The translations under genes were made by a program, and so were the position numbers. A DNA stretch of 64,000 bases from Sphingomonas sp. TDK1 (GTDB taxonomy: Bacteria; Pseudomonadota; Alphaproteobacteria; Sphingomonadales; Sphingomonadaceae), in assembly GCF_001650735.1 (NCBI RefSeq), contig NZ_LXVY01000027.1, forward strand, positions 186,001 through 250,000. The letters run 5' to 3'. Below are positions 30,249 through 39,078 of the stretch, piece by piece. Under the pieces are notes generated by a model that searched no databases, was not told the origin of the DNA, and saw nothing but the letters and a program-made list of their open reading frames with translations. The first letter of the stretch is position 1; each line of letters opens with the position of its first letter.

Positions 30249-30269
30249 GATGGTCTTCCTGCGGAGGGG

Positions 30270-31385
30270 TCAGATGGGTTGGGCGGTGACGGCAAACATC
30301 TCGGCCGTCGCCTTGGCATTATCGACCGGCGGGCCCTTGCCGAGCTGGCCATGGCAGATCGCCAGGCTCTGGCGGACGATATAGGTGCAGCGATCGAAGC
30401 GGCGGGCACGATAGGCGGTGAAGGCGTCGTCCACCGTCTCGCCCTTGGCGAGTTCCTCCGCGAGCACGATGCTGTCCTCGATCGCCATCCCGGCGCCCTG
30501 GCCGAGATGGGGGGTGGTCGCGTGCACGGCATCGCCGAGCAGCACGACGCGGCCACGATGCCATGCTCCCTCAACCAGCATGCCTTCGAGGGGGCGATAG
30601 ACCACGCCGTCATCGTCTACGATCTGCGCCGCCAGGTCGCGGATCGCCGGCGCACAGCCGGCGAGCTTGCCGCGCATCGTCGCGGCCAGCCCTACGCGCG
30701 GATAGCGCGGATTGTCCGGCTCCGGCGTCGTTACATACATGTACATCAAGGTGTCGCTGATCGGCACGAAGCCGACGCCGGTCGGCCCGTTATAGACGTG
30801 TAGCGCATCGAGGTCGGGGAAACGGGGGAAGTTGTAGCGCCACACCGCCTGCCCGGTGAAGTGCGGGCGTTCGGCATCCGGGAACAGGGCCGCCCGAGTC
30901 TGCGAATAGACGCCATCGGCCCCGATCACGACATCGTAGATCCCGCTGCTGCCGTCCGAGAAGGTGACCGCCACCTGCTCGCCATCGTCGACGATCGTCT
31001 CGGCGGTGATGCCCAAGCGCACCTCGGCCCCCAACGCGATCGTGCGGTCGCCCAGCACCTTGTGGAGTGCCGGCCGGCCGATGCCGACATTGGCGGGATA
31101 GCCCTCGAGCAGGCGCGGTGCGGGCACCCGGGCAAGCTTGACCCCGTCCGGATGGAAGATCTCCACCGCGTCGAACCCGACACCCGCGCCAAGATAGTCG
31201 TCGAGCAGGTCGAGCGCCTTCATCGCGCGCAGCACATTGGCCTGCTGGATGATGCCGACACCGTACACCGACCAGTCGGGATCGCGCTCGATCACCTCGA
31301 CCGCGAAGCCCTTCTGGCGGAGCGCAATGGCGGCGGTAAGCCCACCGATGCCGCCGCCAATGACGAGGATCTTGAGAGACTGCAT
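30270..31385 (-). CDS. FAD-dependent aromatic monooxygenase, copy 1
   Basis: 371 residues. The PHBH-type flavoprotein motifs are all present: N-terminal dinucleotide fold ILVIGGGIGGLTAA, the middle DG motif in VIGADGVYSQTR and the GD motif in LLGDAVHATTPHLGQGAG. Such enzymes hydroxylate or oxidatively decarboxylate electron-rich aromatics with NAD(P)H and O2. It precedes the extradiol dioxygenase, so it probably prepares a vicinal diol. It is roughly three quarters identical to copy 2 at 45422-46537, much less than the downstream hydrolases. The TonB receptor stop lies 11 nt upstream, so it is operon-internal. Confidence 0.88.
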   Translation of the reverse strand: MQSLKILVIGGGIGGLTAAIALRQKGFAVEVIERDPDWSVYGVGIIQQANVLRAMKALDLLDDYLGAGVGFDAVEIFHPDGVKLARVPAPRLLEGYPANVGIGRPALHKVLGDRTIALGAEVRLGITAETIVDDGEQVAVTFSDGSSGIYDVVIGADGVYSQTRAALFPDAERPHFTGQAVWRYNFPRFPDLDALHVYNGPTGVGFVPISDTLMYMYVTTPEPDNPRYPRVGLAATMRGKLAGCAPAIRDLAAQIVDDDGVVYRPLEGMLVEGAWHRGRVVLLGDAVHATTPHLGQGAGMAIEDSIVLAEELAKGETVDDAFTAYRARRFDRCTYIVRQSLAICHGQLGKGPPVDNAKATAEMFAVTAQPI

Positions 31386-31396
31386 GCCGGTGTTCC

Positions 31397-33817
31397 TCAG
31401 AATTTCGATGTAACCCGCACGCCATAGGTCCGCGGCGGCGAATAGACGGCGAGGGCGGCCGAGCCCACGCTGTAGATCTGCGCGCTCGCCTGATAGCGTT
31501 CGTCCTCGATATTGCGGACGAAGGCCGCAATCGACCAGCGGTCGTCGGCCGAGCCGAAGGCGATCTGGGCGTTGCTAACCCAGGTCGCGCCAACCAGCTG
31601 GTTGGGCATATATTCGAAACCCACCACCCGGCTGGAGCGATATTGGGTGTCGGCCGATAGCACTGCCTTATAGTCTCCCAGCGGTACGGTCTGCTGCGCG
31701 CCGAGGTTCATCGTCCATTTGGGCGAAAGATAGGCGGCCCGGCCCGAGCAATTGATGTCGTAGGTTCCCGGCGTCGCGCTGGGACGATAGGGACAGCCTG
31801 TCACCGGCGGCGTCGCACCGATCGGCTCGCGATAGACGAAGCTGTCATATTTTGCGTCGAGATACTGCACGTTCGCACTGAGCAGCGTCGTCCGCGTGGC
31901 GAGCAACTGGGCCTCTACCTCGACACCCTTGTTGGTCGACTTGCCGACATTCTCGGTGAACTGGCCCTGGTTGCCGTTCTTGTCGATACCGGTGTGGTTG
32001 ACCTGCTGGTTGCGATACTTCCACAGGAACGCCTCGACGTTCAGCTGCAGCCGGTTGTCGAAGAACCGGTTCTTCATGCCGACAGTGTAGGCATCGATAT
32101 ATTCTGGCTGGAACGTCTCATATCCAGCCGACAGCGCAAAGCCGCCCGAGCGATAGCCCGTCTCGTAACTGGCATAGAGCAACGAGTGCGGGCCGAGGTC
32201 GAACTCGGCACCCAGGTGATAGGTGAGGCGATCGTTCGACAGCGTGGTGTTGACCGGCGTCACCGCGTGGATCAGCAGCGCACCGGTCGCGCCGATCGGC
32301 CGCGCCTGGTTGTCCGGCACGCTCGGATAGATCGAAGTGGGCAGGTCCTGATAGCGGCCGGCCGAAGGCAGCAGCGGCGCGCCGGGGCAGCTCGGCCGGC
32401 CCTGCACGACGACGGTGCAACGGACGAGGAAGACGTCGGCGCGGCCGTTGAAGTCCTTGTCATCCTTGGTGTAGCGCAGGCCGCCGATCAGACGAAGGCG
32501 ATCGCTCAAATTGGCGGTGAGCCGCCCGAACCCGGCATAGGACTTGGTGCCCGAGGTGAACTGCTGATAGGCATTCAGCGCCTGCTGGGCGTACAGATAG
32601 GTTGCGGCGACGGACTCGTCGAAATAATAGGCGCCGAGCATATAGTCGAAGATGCCGATGCGATTGCCGGCGAAGCGCACTTCCAGGCTCTTCTGCTCGT
32701 CGGTCTCCGCCACATCGCCGTAGAAGGCCGGCACCGCAAAGCGATTGTCGAGCTTGGAATAGCGCCAGGACGGGATCACGGTCAGCGTGCCGGCGCCGGT
32801 ACGCAGGCTGATCTCGGCATTGGCGCCGTAATAGTTGTTGTCGAGATACGGCTGCACGTCGAGCGGCGCGAGCGTCCGACCGACAAGCCCGCTGAACAGC
32901 GTCTGGCGATAGGCCTGGGCATCGGCCGAGAACAGCCCGCTGTCCGGCCGGAAGCCGGAGGGAACGAACAGGTTGGTCGTCCCGTTGAACACGATCCGGC
33001 CGGAATAGGTCGAGCCCGGACCCTTGCCGCCGCTATGCGAGAAATCGCCGCCGACGCGCACGGTGAGGTTCGGCGTCAGCTCGCTGAGCAGCTGGACACG
33101 CAGTGCCTGGGTCTTTTCGTCGCTGGTGCCGTCATCCTGGTAGCCGTCACGGCGTACCACGTTCCCGGCGATGCGTAGCGCGCCATGCTCGCCCATCGCG
33201 ACGTTCACCGCTCCCTGGACGTTAACGGCGTCGTAATTGCCGTAGCTGGCCGTGACGAAGCCGCTATTCTCCCCGATCCTGGGGCGGGTCGGCAGCACGT
33301 TGATCGCGCCGGCGGTGGCGTTGCGGCCGTAGAGGGTCCCCTGCGGCCCCTTGAGTACTTCCACCCGTTCGAGATCATAGAAGATCCCCGAGGTGGACGT
33401 CGCACGGCCAAGGTACACACCGTCGTAATTGAAGGCGACTGCCGGGTCGCTATAGCCGTTGACAGTAAAGTTGCCGACGCCGCGCAGGAAGAAGGTGGTG
33501 TTGGCGCCGCCCTGCGGTTGCGGGCTCAGCGACGGAACCGAGGTGCCCAGCTCGTTCGAGCTGGTGAGGCCGCGGCTGACCAGCTGATCGCCGGTGACCA
33601 CAGCGACCGGAATGCCCGCGCGCTGCAGATTTTCGGCCTTGCGCTGCGCGGTGACGATGATTTCCTGCAGCCCCTGCTGGTCTGCGGCGCTGCCCGCTTG
33701 CTGCTGCGTCTCTCCGACTGCCTGCGCCTCGCTCTGCGCGCGCGCCTGCGTGGCGAAGCCTGCGATCGTGAGCGCCAGTATCGAACTGGTCCGCCTCCAT
33801 GCCCGGTTCACATCCAT
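31397..33817 (-). CDS. TonB-dependent receptor, aromatic/glycoside locus 1
   Basis: 806 residues from ATG 33817; a GTG at 33811 is better spaced from AGGAGA and is an alternative, while the frame to 33877 has no ribosome site. A signal ends at ARAQ, then comes the TonB-box/plug region EIIVTAQRKAENLQ and the plug motif VEVLKGPQGTLYGRNATAGAINV. The barrel ends in VTSKF. This plug type is the common Sphingomonas receptor class often linked to aromatic compounds and plant products, unlike the sugar-type receptor at 3.9-6.7 kb. It is first in the leftward catabolic operon and divergent from a LysR gene, so the operon's substrate is probably what it imports. Confidence 0.87.
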   Translation of the reverse strand: MDVNRAWRRTSSILALTIAGFATQARAQSEAQAVGETQQQAGSAADQQGLQEIIVTAQRKAENLQRAGIPVAVVTGDQLVSRGLTSSNELGTSVPSLSPQPQGGANTTFFLRGVGNFTVNGYSDPAVAFNYDGVYLGRATSTSGIFYDLERVEVLKGPQGTLYGRNATAGAINVLPTRPRIGENSGFVTASYGNYDAVNVQGAVNVAMGEHGALRIAGNVVRRDGYQDDGTSDEKTQALRVQLLSELTPNLTVRVGGDFSHSGGKGPGSTYSGRIVFNGTTNLFVPSGFRPDSGLFSADAQAYRQTLFSGLVGRTLAPLDVQPYLDNNYYGANAEISLRTGAGTLTVIPSWRYSKLDNRFAVPAFYGDVAETDEQKSLEVRFAGNRIGIFDYMLGAYYFDESVAATYLYAQQALNAYQQFTSGTKSYAGFGRLTANLSDRLRLIGGLRYTKDDKDFNGRADVFLVRCTVVVQGRPSCPGAPLLPSAGRYQDLPTSIYPSVPDNQARPIGATGALLIHAVTPVNTTLSNDRLTYHLGAEFDLGPHSLLYASYETGYRSGGFALSAGYETFQPEYIDAYTVGMKNRFFDNRLQLNVEAFLWKYRNQQVNHTGIDKNGNQGQFTENVGKSTNKGVEVEAQLLATRTTLLSANVQYLDAKYDSFVYREPIGATPPVTGCPYRPSATPGTYDINCSGRAAYLSPKWTMNLGAQQTVPLGDYKAVLSADTQYRSSRVVGFEYMPNQLVGATWVSNAQIAFGSADDRWSIAAFVRNIEDERYQASAQIYSVGSAALAVYSPPRTYGVRVTSKF

Positions 33818-33904
33818 TCTCCTGATGTGCGGATCTTTGAGCGTCCGCTGCGGGGAAAAATGGGACGCCTTTGACATTAATCAAAATTCTAATATTTTAT
33901 GCTT

Positions 33905-33919
33905 ATCCAATCATAGGAT
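33905..33919. promoter_or_regulatory. Candidate LysR box (ATC-N9-GAT)
   Basis: The sequence ATCCAATCATAGGAT is an ATC-N9-GAT element, the form recognised by NodD-like LysR proteins, with inner ATCC/GGAT symmetry. It lies immediately before the lysR start at 33926 and in the about 108-bp AT-rich gap shared with the divergent TonB receptor operon. This is where LysR proteins usually repress themselves and activate the facing operon. Chance occurrence of the six fixed bases is not negligible. Confidence 0.4.
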
Positions 33920-33925
33920 TGATGC

Positions 33926-34837
33926 ATGCGGCTGGATCGCTTCGACCTCAACCTCCTCGTCGCCTTCCATACGCTGATGGAGGAACGCAGCGTCACTCGG
34001 GCGGCGGAGCGGCTCCACCTCACCCAGCCGGCAATGAGCGCGGCGTTGCGGCGGCTACGCGACTCGTTCAACGATCCGCTGCTGGTCGCAAATGGCAAGC
34101 AGATGGTGCCAAGCCCCCATGCGCAGGAACTCGCACCGCGCGTTGCGGAGATTGTCGCAACCGCGCAGGCGCTGATCTCCAGTTCCACATTGTTTGATCC
34201 GCGCACCTCGCGGCGGAGCTTCCGGATCGCGGCCTCGGACTATGTAACCTCGATCGCCGTCCAGCCGCTGCTCGCCGAAATGGCGGTGCAGGCGCCCGGC
34301 ATTCGCTGTTCGGTGATCCCGCCCCATCCCGGCGCGACCGAGCAGATGGAACGCGGTGAGGTAGATTGCATCATCTCGCCGGAGCAGTTCCAGGCGCACG
34401 GGCACCCGACGGAACTGCTGTTCGAGGAGGAGCATGTTCTGCTCGGCTGGTCGGAGAACCCGTTGTTCGGCAAGCCGATCACGGAGGCCGAGTATCAAGC
34501 GGCCGGCCATGTGGTGGTGGAGCTCTCTAATACCCCGGCCTTTGTCGAGCAGTTCGTTCGCGCCCGCGGCGACACCCGGCGGATCGAGGTGACCGTGACC
34601 TCGTTCACCCTGGTGCCGTGGCTGCTGCCGGGCACGCAGCGCATCGCGCTGGTACATGCCCGGCTCGCACGCCTGTTCATGGACAAGCTCCCGCTTGCGA
34701 TGGCCCCCCCGCCATTCCCGCTGCCAAAGATGCACGAGATGATCCAGTTCAGCCGCGCGCGGGCCAGCGATCGTGGACTGATTTGGTTGCGCGAACGACT
34801 CCGGCACCACGCCGGTGCGACAGACGCGGGCGAATAG
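33926..34837 (+). CDS. LysR-family transcriptional regulator (NodD-like), locus 1
   Basis: 303 residues. The N-terminal winged helix-turn-helix is clear: LNLLVAFHTLMEERSVTRAAERLHLTQPAMSAALRRLR at about 9-46. The rest is a two-lobed effector domain. The RFDLNLLV start and the N-terminal sequence resemble NodD/LinR/PcpR-type regulators that respond to aromatic compounds and flavonoids. It is transcribed away from the TonB-monooxygenase-dioxygenase operon and probably controls it. A second member of the same type is at 52479-53384. Confidence 0.9.
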   Translation: MRLDRFDLNLLVAFHTLMEERSVTRAAERLHLTQPAMSAALRRLRDSFNDPLLVANGKQMVPSPHAQELAPRVAEIVATAQALISSSTLFDPRTSRRSFRIAASDYVTSIAVQPLLAEMAVQAPGIRCSVIPPHPGATEQMERGEVDCIISPEQFQAHGHPTELLFEEEHVLLGWSENPLFGKPITEAEYQAAGHVVVELSNTPAFVEQFVRARGDTRRIEVTVTSFTLVPWLLPGTQRIALVHARLARLFMDKLPLAMAPPPFPLPKMHEMIQFSRARASDRGLIWLRERLRHHAGATDAGE

Positions 34838-35174
34838 GCCTCCGCATGTCTACGCCGCTGCGCGTTGTGACCTGTTCCATGCCTCGTCCGCAGGGGGAAG
34901 CGCCTGCCCTGTCGCGAAAATAGCCCCGGTCAGAACGACAGCTGATGATCGCGCGGTATAGTTCACGGTGGCGATCAAACCGCTACCATGCGGAATGCAA
35001 ACATGGGGATCGGGGCACGGAACCTAGATCGAATAAGTGGGTTTCGGGCGTTCGTGCATCCGCAAAATGAGTATTGCCCCGACATCTTCTAAAATATTTT
35101 AGCAGACGGATTGCACGCGCTCCTATAATCATACTGTCGGCACCGTGCCGAAGAACAAGGAACAGGGACGCAAA
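34838..35174. promoter_or_regulatory. Intergenic region with palindrome and -10 element upstream of mucR-like gene
   Basis: About 337 bp without a gene. Near its right end a perfect 14-bp palindrome, CTAAAATATTTTAG, occupies 35089-35102, and an exact TATAAT lies at 35124-35129, about 45 nt before the mucR-like ATG. The palindrome abuts the expected -35 position, where no good TTGACA is seen. MucR/Ros proteins bind AT-rich sites and often regulate their own gene, so the palindrome is a reasonable autoregulatory operator. The first 200 bp of the gap hold nothing recognisable. Confidence 0.5.
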
Positions 35175-35684
35175 ATGTCTGAGCAGAGCAATACCGATCC
35201 CGTTGAACTCGCAAGCGACCTCACCATTGCCTGGTTATCAAACCCGAACAATCGCGCGACAATGGACGATGTCTCCACGTTTCTGCGGAAGATGCATGCA
35301 GATGTGATTCAGCTTTCCGGTGGCACCGTCACCGCAGAAGTTGCGAGCGAAGAAGCGGCGTCGGAAGAGTTCACGCCGGCCGTCTCGGTACGCAAATCGC
35401 TGGCTTCAAAGGACCACATCATCTCGCTGATCGATGGCAAGCCGTACCGGACGCTGCGCCGGCATCTGAGCACGCACGGCCTGACGCCCGAGGAATATCG
35501 CGCGCGCTATAATCTGAAGGCCGATTATCCGATGGTGGCACCGACCTATTCGGAACAGCGCCGCGCGATGGCGCACAAGATTGGTCTGGGTGCCAAGGGT
35601 CGGGCAGCGCGCAACGCACCCGCCGAAGCCCCCGCCCCCAAGCCTGCTCGCAAGCCGCGCGTGAAAGCCGACCCGATCGCCTGA
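35175..35684 (+). CDS. MucR/Ros-family transcriptional regulator
   Basis: 169 residues from ATG 35175, which has an AGGGA 8 nt upstream. The family signature DHIISLIDGKPYRTLRRHLSTHGLTPEEYRARYNL lies at about 89-123, followed by the DYPMVAPTYSEQRRAMAHKIGLG tail and an Ala/Pro/Lys-rich C-terminus. In Ros the zinc finger starts with cysteines; here those positions are Ile/Asp/Gly, as in the zinc-free MucR/Ml members, while the two histidines remain. These proteins are global repressors of exopolysaccharide and surface functions in alphaproteobacteria. The gene stands alone with its own promoter and a hairpin after it. Confidence 0.9.
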   Translation: MSEQSNTDPVELASDLTIAWLSNPNNRATMDDVSTFLRKMHADVIQLSGGTVTAEVASEEAASEEFTPAVSVRKSLASKDHIISLIDGKPYRTLRRHLSTHGLTPEEYRARYNLKADYPMVAPTYSEQRRAMAHKIGLGAKGRAARNAPAEAPAPKPARKPRVKADPIA

Positions 35685-35694
35685 GTTCGGGCGC

Positions 35695-35719
35695 GCGCCG
35701 AGGCTCCGGGCCTCGGCGC
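35695..35719 (+). terminator. Hairpin after mucR-like gene
   Basis: A perfect 9-bp stem (GCGCCGAGG with CCTCGGCGC) with a 7-nt loop begins 10 nt after the stop codon. No run of T follows, so intrinsic termination is uncertain, but position and strength fit a transcript end. Confidence 0.5.
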
Positions 35720-35986
35720 ATCACGATCATGCGGCAGCAGCCCGCTCCCGCGCGTCGACGGTTCTCATCAGATCACCTGCACCCCACCGTCCGCACCATC
35801 TGTGAGGGCGGAGATCGGGATGCTGCGCCCCAGCGGCGGGACATCTCCTCGCCGCCCCCCGTCCAGGGTCGAATGCCATCGTCGCTTGCCTGCCTGCATC
35901 GGCAGCGACCTTGACTCTCCGCCACCCTACTCACGGAAGAATTTTTAACGGAGATCCCGATCCTCGCGGACGGTCATCCCAATATC
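35720..35986. other. Gene-free gap between mucR-like gene and GH43 gene
   Basis: Convergent intergenic stretch. Only a short rightward frame (35729-35914) is present, with no ribosome site and a composition unlike its neighbours. No repeat or RNA gene was recognised. Confidence 0.5.
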
Positions 35987-37633
35987 TTACAAGGCTCTGT
36001 AGCGAAACTGCCGGAAGACAACCTCACCGTCCCCAGAGGCGAACAAGGCAGGCCGCAGACTAAAGAGGTCATCGATGGTGTTGGCCGTATAGCCTTCGAC
36101 CTGGCTCCGTACCTCGTGCCGAGTCCAGTTCTTGCCGTCGACGCCATAGTAGAGGGTCACGATCTGGTGATCATTGACAATCCGCAGATGCATCTTGCGT
36201 GCCTGCGGTGCAGGCTCCTGCCAATAGGATGCCTTGCCCCCTCGGTAGCTGACCATCCGGCTGCCATCGATCCCCATACCCAGGAAGAGCCGGTTGTTGA
36301 AGAAGAGCAGCAGACCGCCCTCGCTTGCCCCCCGCAGTTCCAGCGCCACGCTGACCTCGAACGCCCGGTCACCCACCTGTTGCGTCAGCACCGATCCGTC
36401 CTGCGGCCCCTTGCCTTGCGCTTTCAGGATGAGCGCGCCGGGCTCGAACCGCAGCCGATCGGGTGCGCCCGGCGCGCTCGCATAGAGGCTCCAGAGGCGC
36501 CCCATGTCTGCCTTCGCGAAGTCGGAGGAGCGGGCGATGCCATGCGGCACCGCGGTTCCGCCGGGTTTGCGCAGCGGCTGCGACAGGTCCCCGCCGGTAG
36601 CGCGGAACCAGCCGTCCGCGGTCCATTCGATCGGTTCGAGCAAGGTCTGGCGGCCCAGCGTCAGATAGCCTTTCTCGAAGCCGTGATAGACCATGAACCA
36701 GCGCCCGTCCGGTCCCTCGACACAGCTGGCGTGTCCGCGCGACCACCAGCGCTCGGCCTCGGAGCGGGTGCGGACGATCGGGTTGTGCGGGCAACTCTCC
36801 CACGGCCCGTGGATGGATCTGGCGCGCGCCGCGACCACCATGTGCCCGGTGGCGGGGCCGGCGGTGCCACCCACGGCGTTGACCAGGTAGAAATAGTCCC
36901 CGCGGCGGAAGAGCTTGGGCCCTTCCGGCGAATAGGCCTCGGTGATCCAGTCGTCCGGATAGCGCCAGGCGGTGTAGGCGTCCTCGATCGGCCCGGCCGT
37001 GGAAAGGCCGTCCGGCGAGAGCCGCACGCGCTTCCCGCCGTTGAAGAACAGGTAGCGATGCCCGTCCTCACCGACCACATGGCCGGGGTCGATCAGCCCG
37101 CCGATCCCCATGTCGATCGGCGCGCTCCACGGCCCCGCCATCGAGGCGGCATGGATAACGAAGATATTGGCGAAGCTCTTGAGATCCTTCGACCAGGGCG
37201 CCCGCATGAACGGGATGTAGATGTAATAGCGGCCGTCATGCTTGGCGATGTCGACGGCAAAGCCCGTGCCGAGGGGCTTGGCGAGCGCCGGGGCGAGCGG
37301 GCGCCAGTTCACCAGATCGCGGGAATGCCAGATCAGCAATCCCGGCGCGGAATCGAACGACGAGTGCGTGAGGTAATAGTCGTCGCCGTCCTTCAGGACG
37401 GACGGGTCCGGATAGTCGCCCGAAAGCACGGGGTTGAGATAGCGCCCATCGCCCAGATCGGCCTTGCGCTGCCCTTCGATGCCCCGTGCCCATTGCGCGA
37501 CCGGCTGTCCGCACGCTTCCTCCCGCGCCGGCCCGGCGCCCGATGCGCGCGGGGCGTCCTGCGCATGGGCTCCCACGCCCCCCAGGACCATGGAGAGAGC
37601 GGACGCCTTCAGAAGATCGCGGCGACTGTTCAT
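35987..37633 (-). CDS. GH43 beta-xylosidase/arabinofuranosidase-like enzyme with C-terminal beta-sandwich
   Basis: 548 residues from ATG 37633, which gives a clean twin-arginine signal (NSRRDLLKASALSMVLGG); the longer frame is rejected. The GH43 propeller spans about 65-370, with catalytic D76 in SGDYPDPSVL, a second Asp in GLIDPGHVV and the acid Glu in YSPEGPKLF. Residues about 395-548 form a concanavalin-like sandwich (RLRFEPGALILKAQGKG ... FRQFRYRAL), common in GH43 xylosidases. It is last in the TonB receptor-esterase-GH1-GH43 series and could remove terminal pentoses from plant glycosides or xylan. Confidence 0.85.
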   Translation of the reverse strand: MNSRRDLLKASALSMVLGGVGAHAQDAPRASGAGPAREEACGQPVAQWARGIEGQRKADLGDGRYLNPVLSGDYPDPSVLKDGDDYYLTHSSFDSAPGLLIWHSRDLVNWRPLAPALAKPLGTGFAVDIAKHDGRYYIYIPFMRAPWSKDLKSFANIFVIHAASMAGPWSAPIDMGIGGLIDPGHVVGEDGHRYLFFNGGKRVRLSPDGLSTAGPIEDAYTAWRYPDDWITEAYSPEGPKLFRRGDYFYLVNAVGGTAGPATGHMVVAARARSIHGPWESCPHNPIVRTRSEAERWWSRGHASCVEGPDGRWFMVYHGFEKGYLTLGRQTLLEPIEWTADGWFRATGGDLSQPLRKPGGTAVPHGIARSSDFAKADMGRLWSLYASAPGAPDRLRFEPGALILKAQGKGPQDGSVLTQQVGDRAFEVSVALELRGASEGGLLLFFNNRLFLGMGIDGSRMVSYRGGKASYWQEPAPQARKMHLRIVNDHQIVTLYYGVDGKNWTRHEVRSQVEGYTANTIDDLFSLRPALFASGDGEVVFRQFRYRAL

Positions 37634-37676
37634 GCCTGGCTCCGGAATAAGACACGGGGGTTGGGAGGTCAGCCGC

Positions 37677-39008
37677 TCAAACCGCGTTTCGCCGCGCAAT
37701 CGCCCCCAGCACGCGGGCACTTGGCTTGGCCGTTCGCTTGAAGGTTTCCCGATCGAATGAATGCAGGCCAAAGCGGTAGCGATAGCCAAAGCCCCACTCG
37801 AAGTTGTCGATCAGCGACCAATGGATATAGCCGCGCACCGGCACGCCTTCGTCCATCACGCGCTTGAGGTCGGCAAGCGCGGCCGGGATCAGCCATTGGC
37901 GGAGCGTGTCGTCATCTGAATTGACGCCATGTTCCGTCACATAGACCGGCAATCTGGTCGCTTCCCAAGCATAGCGAACCGCACCGGCGAGCGATCCTGC
38001 CCAAACTTCGTCACCGGCGGTATTCAATCTTGCGCCTGCGGCCGGCGGTAGCGGGCCTTTGTCGTCCCAAATCTTGCGTTCGTAATTCTGGACGCCGATA
38101 AAATCACAGGTTTCGGCAGCGAGGCGCAGCCATTCACCATAATACCGCTCGCGCATGCGATCTCGGATTGAATTCTTGCCGGCCGCCTGATCGTCGAGCA
38201 GGGCCAGGCTGACCCCGACCTCCAGGTCGCTGCGCACCGCCTTGATCGCGGCGACGCCGCGGCGGTGCGCTTCCATCATGTTCGCGCGATAGGTTTTTGC
38301 TTCGGGCACATAGAGTGCGACGCCAGGCGAATATTTCGGGACGCCCAGTTGCTTCGCCGCCGCCTCTTGCGTCGCGCGGTCGCCCGCCAGCAGTTGCGGC
38401 GGCAGGATCTCGCCGATCAGGCCCGCCAGGTTCGGCTCGTTGAGGGTGAGTGCCAGCGCGATACCGCTTGCGAGGTGTTTCGCCGCCCGATCACAGAAGC
38501 GCGCGAACAGCGCGGGCGACTCCGGATTGTGCCACCCCCCCTGCGCCGCGAACCAGCGTGGGGTAGTGAAGTGGTTGAAGGTTACGACGGGCTTCAGCCC
38601 CCGCGCCCGGCACCCCTCGATCATTGCCCTGTAATGATCGAGCATTGCGCGTGAGAAATGTCCCTTGTCCGGCTCAATCCGCGCCCATTCGAGGCTAAAG
38701 CGATAGGTGTTCAGACCCATGGACTTCACCAGATCCAGATCGACTGGCCAAAGGTCGAAGCTGTTGGTCGCGTCGCCCGATCGCTCGGCAAAGATCGTGT
38801 TCGGGACGTTCTCGATCACCCAAAGGTCGGCATTCAGGTTGTTCCCCTCTACCTGATGCGCCGCCGTCGCCGCGCCCCAAAGAAACCCGTCGGGAAATGA
38901 GGCACCGGTGGCCTCCTGAACGGCGTCCGCCAGTGCATGGCCGGGAAGCAATGCTCCCGCAGCCCCGGTGGCAAGCGCAGACGTGATAAGGCTTCGACGA
39001 TTGATCAT
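37677..39008 (-). CDS. GH1 beta-glucosidase-family enzyme, Tat-exported
   Basis: 443 residues with a twin-arginine signal (NRRSLITSALATGAAGALL, cleavage near ALA). GH1 features: FLWGAATAAHQVEG at the N-terminus, acid/base E191 in LTLNEPN, nucleophile E359 in VYVTEHGVN, and HWSLIDNFEWGFGY. The nucleophile motif reads TEHG rather than the usual TENG. GH1 enzymes remove beta-linked glucose or related sugars from glycosides. The gene follows an esterase and a TonB receptor on the same strand, with short gaps (69 and 42 nt on its two sides). A role in deglycosylating an imported plant glycoside in the periplasm fits the location. Confidence 0.87.
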   Translation of the reverse strand: MINRRSLITSALATGAAGALLPGHALADAVQEATGASFPDGFLWGAATAAHQVEGNNLNADLWVIENVPNTIFAERSGDATNSFDLWPVDLDLVKSMGLNTYRFSLEWARIEPDKGHFSRAMLDHYRAMIEGCRARGLKPVVTFNHFTTPRWFAAQGGWHNPESPALFARFCDRAAKHLASGIALALTLNEPNLAGLIGEILPPQLLAGDRATQEAAAKQLGVPKYSPGVALYVPEAKTYRANMMEAHRRGVAAIKAVRSDLEVGVSLALLDDQAAGKNSIRDRMRERYYGEWLRLAAETCDFIGVQNYERKIWDDKGPLPPAAGARLNTAGDEVWAGSLAGAVRYAWEATRLPVYVTEHGVNSDDDTLRQWLIPAALADLKRVMDEGVPVRGYIHWSLIDNFEWGFGYRYRFGLHSFDRETFKRTAKPSARVLGAIARRNAV

Positions 39009-39078
39009 GCGCTTGTTCCTTGAAACGTTCTAAAGACGACATGCCGATCGCCCGCGACCGCGATGTGGAAATCTCCCA

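Noticed and set aside
28194..30803. Rightward 869-codon frame opposite the hydrolase/dioxygenase genes, repeated at 43357-45441
   Set aside because: It appears at both duplicated loci only because the real genes are duplicated. The translation is His/Arg-rich without motifs and stays open because of codon bias on the other strand.
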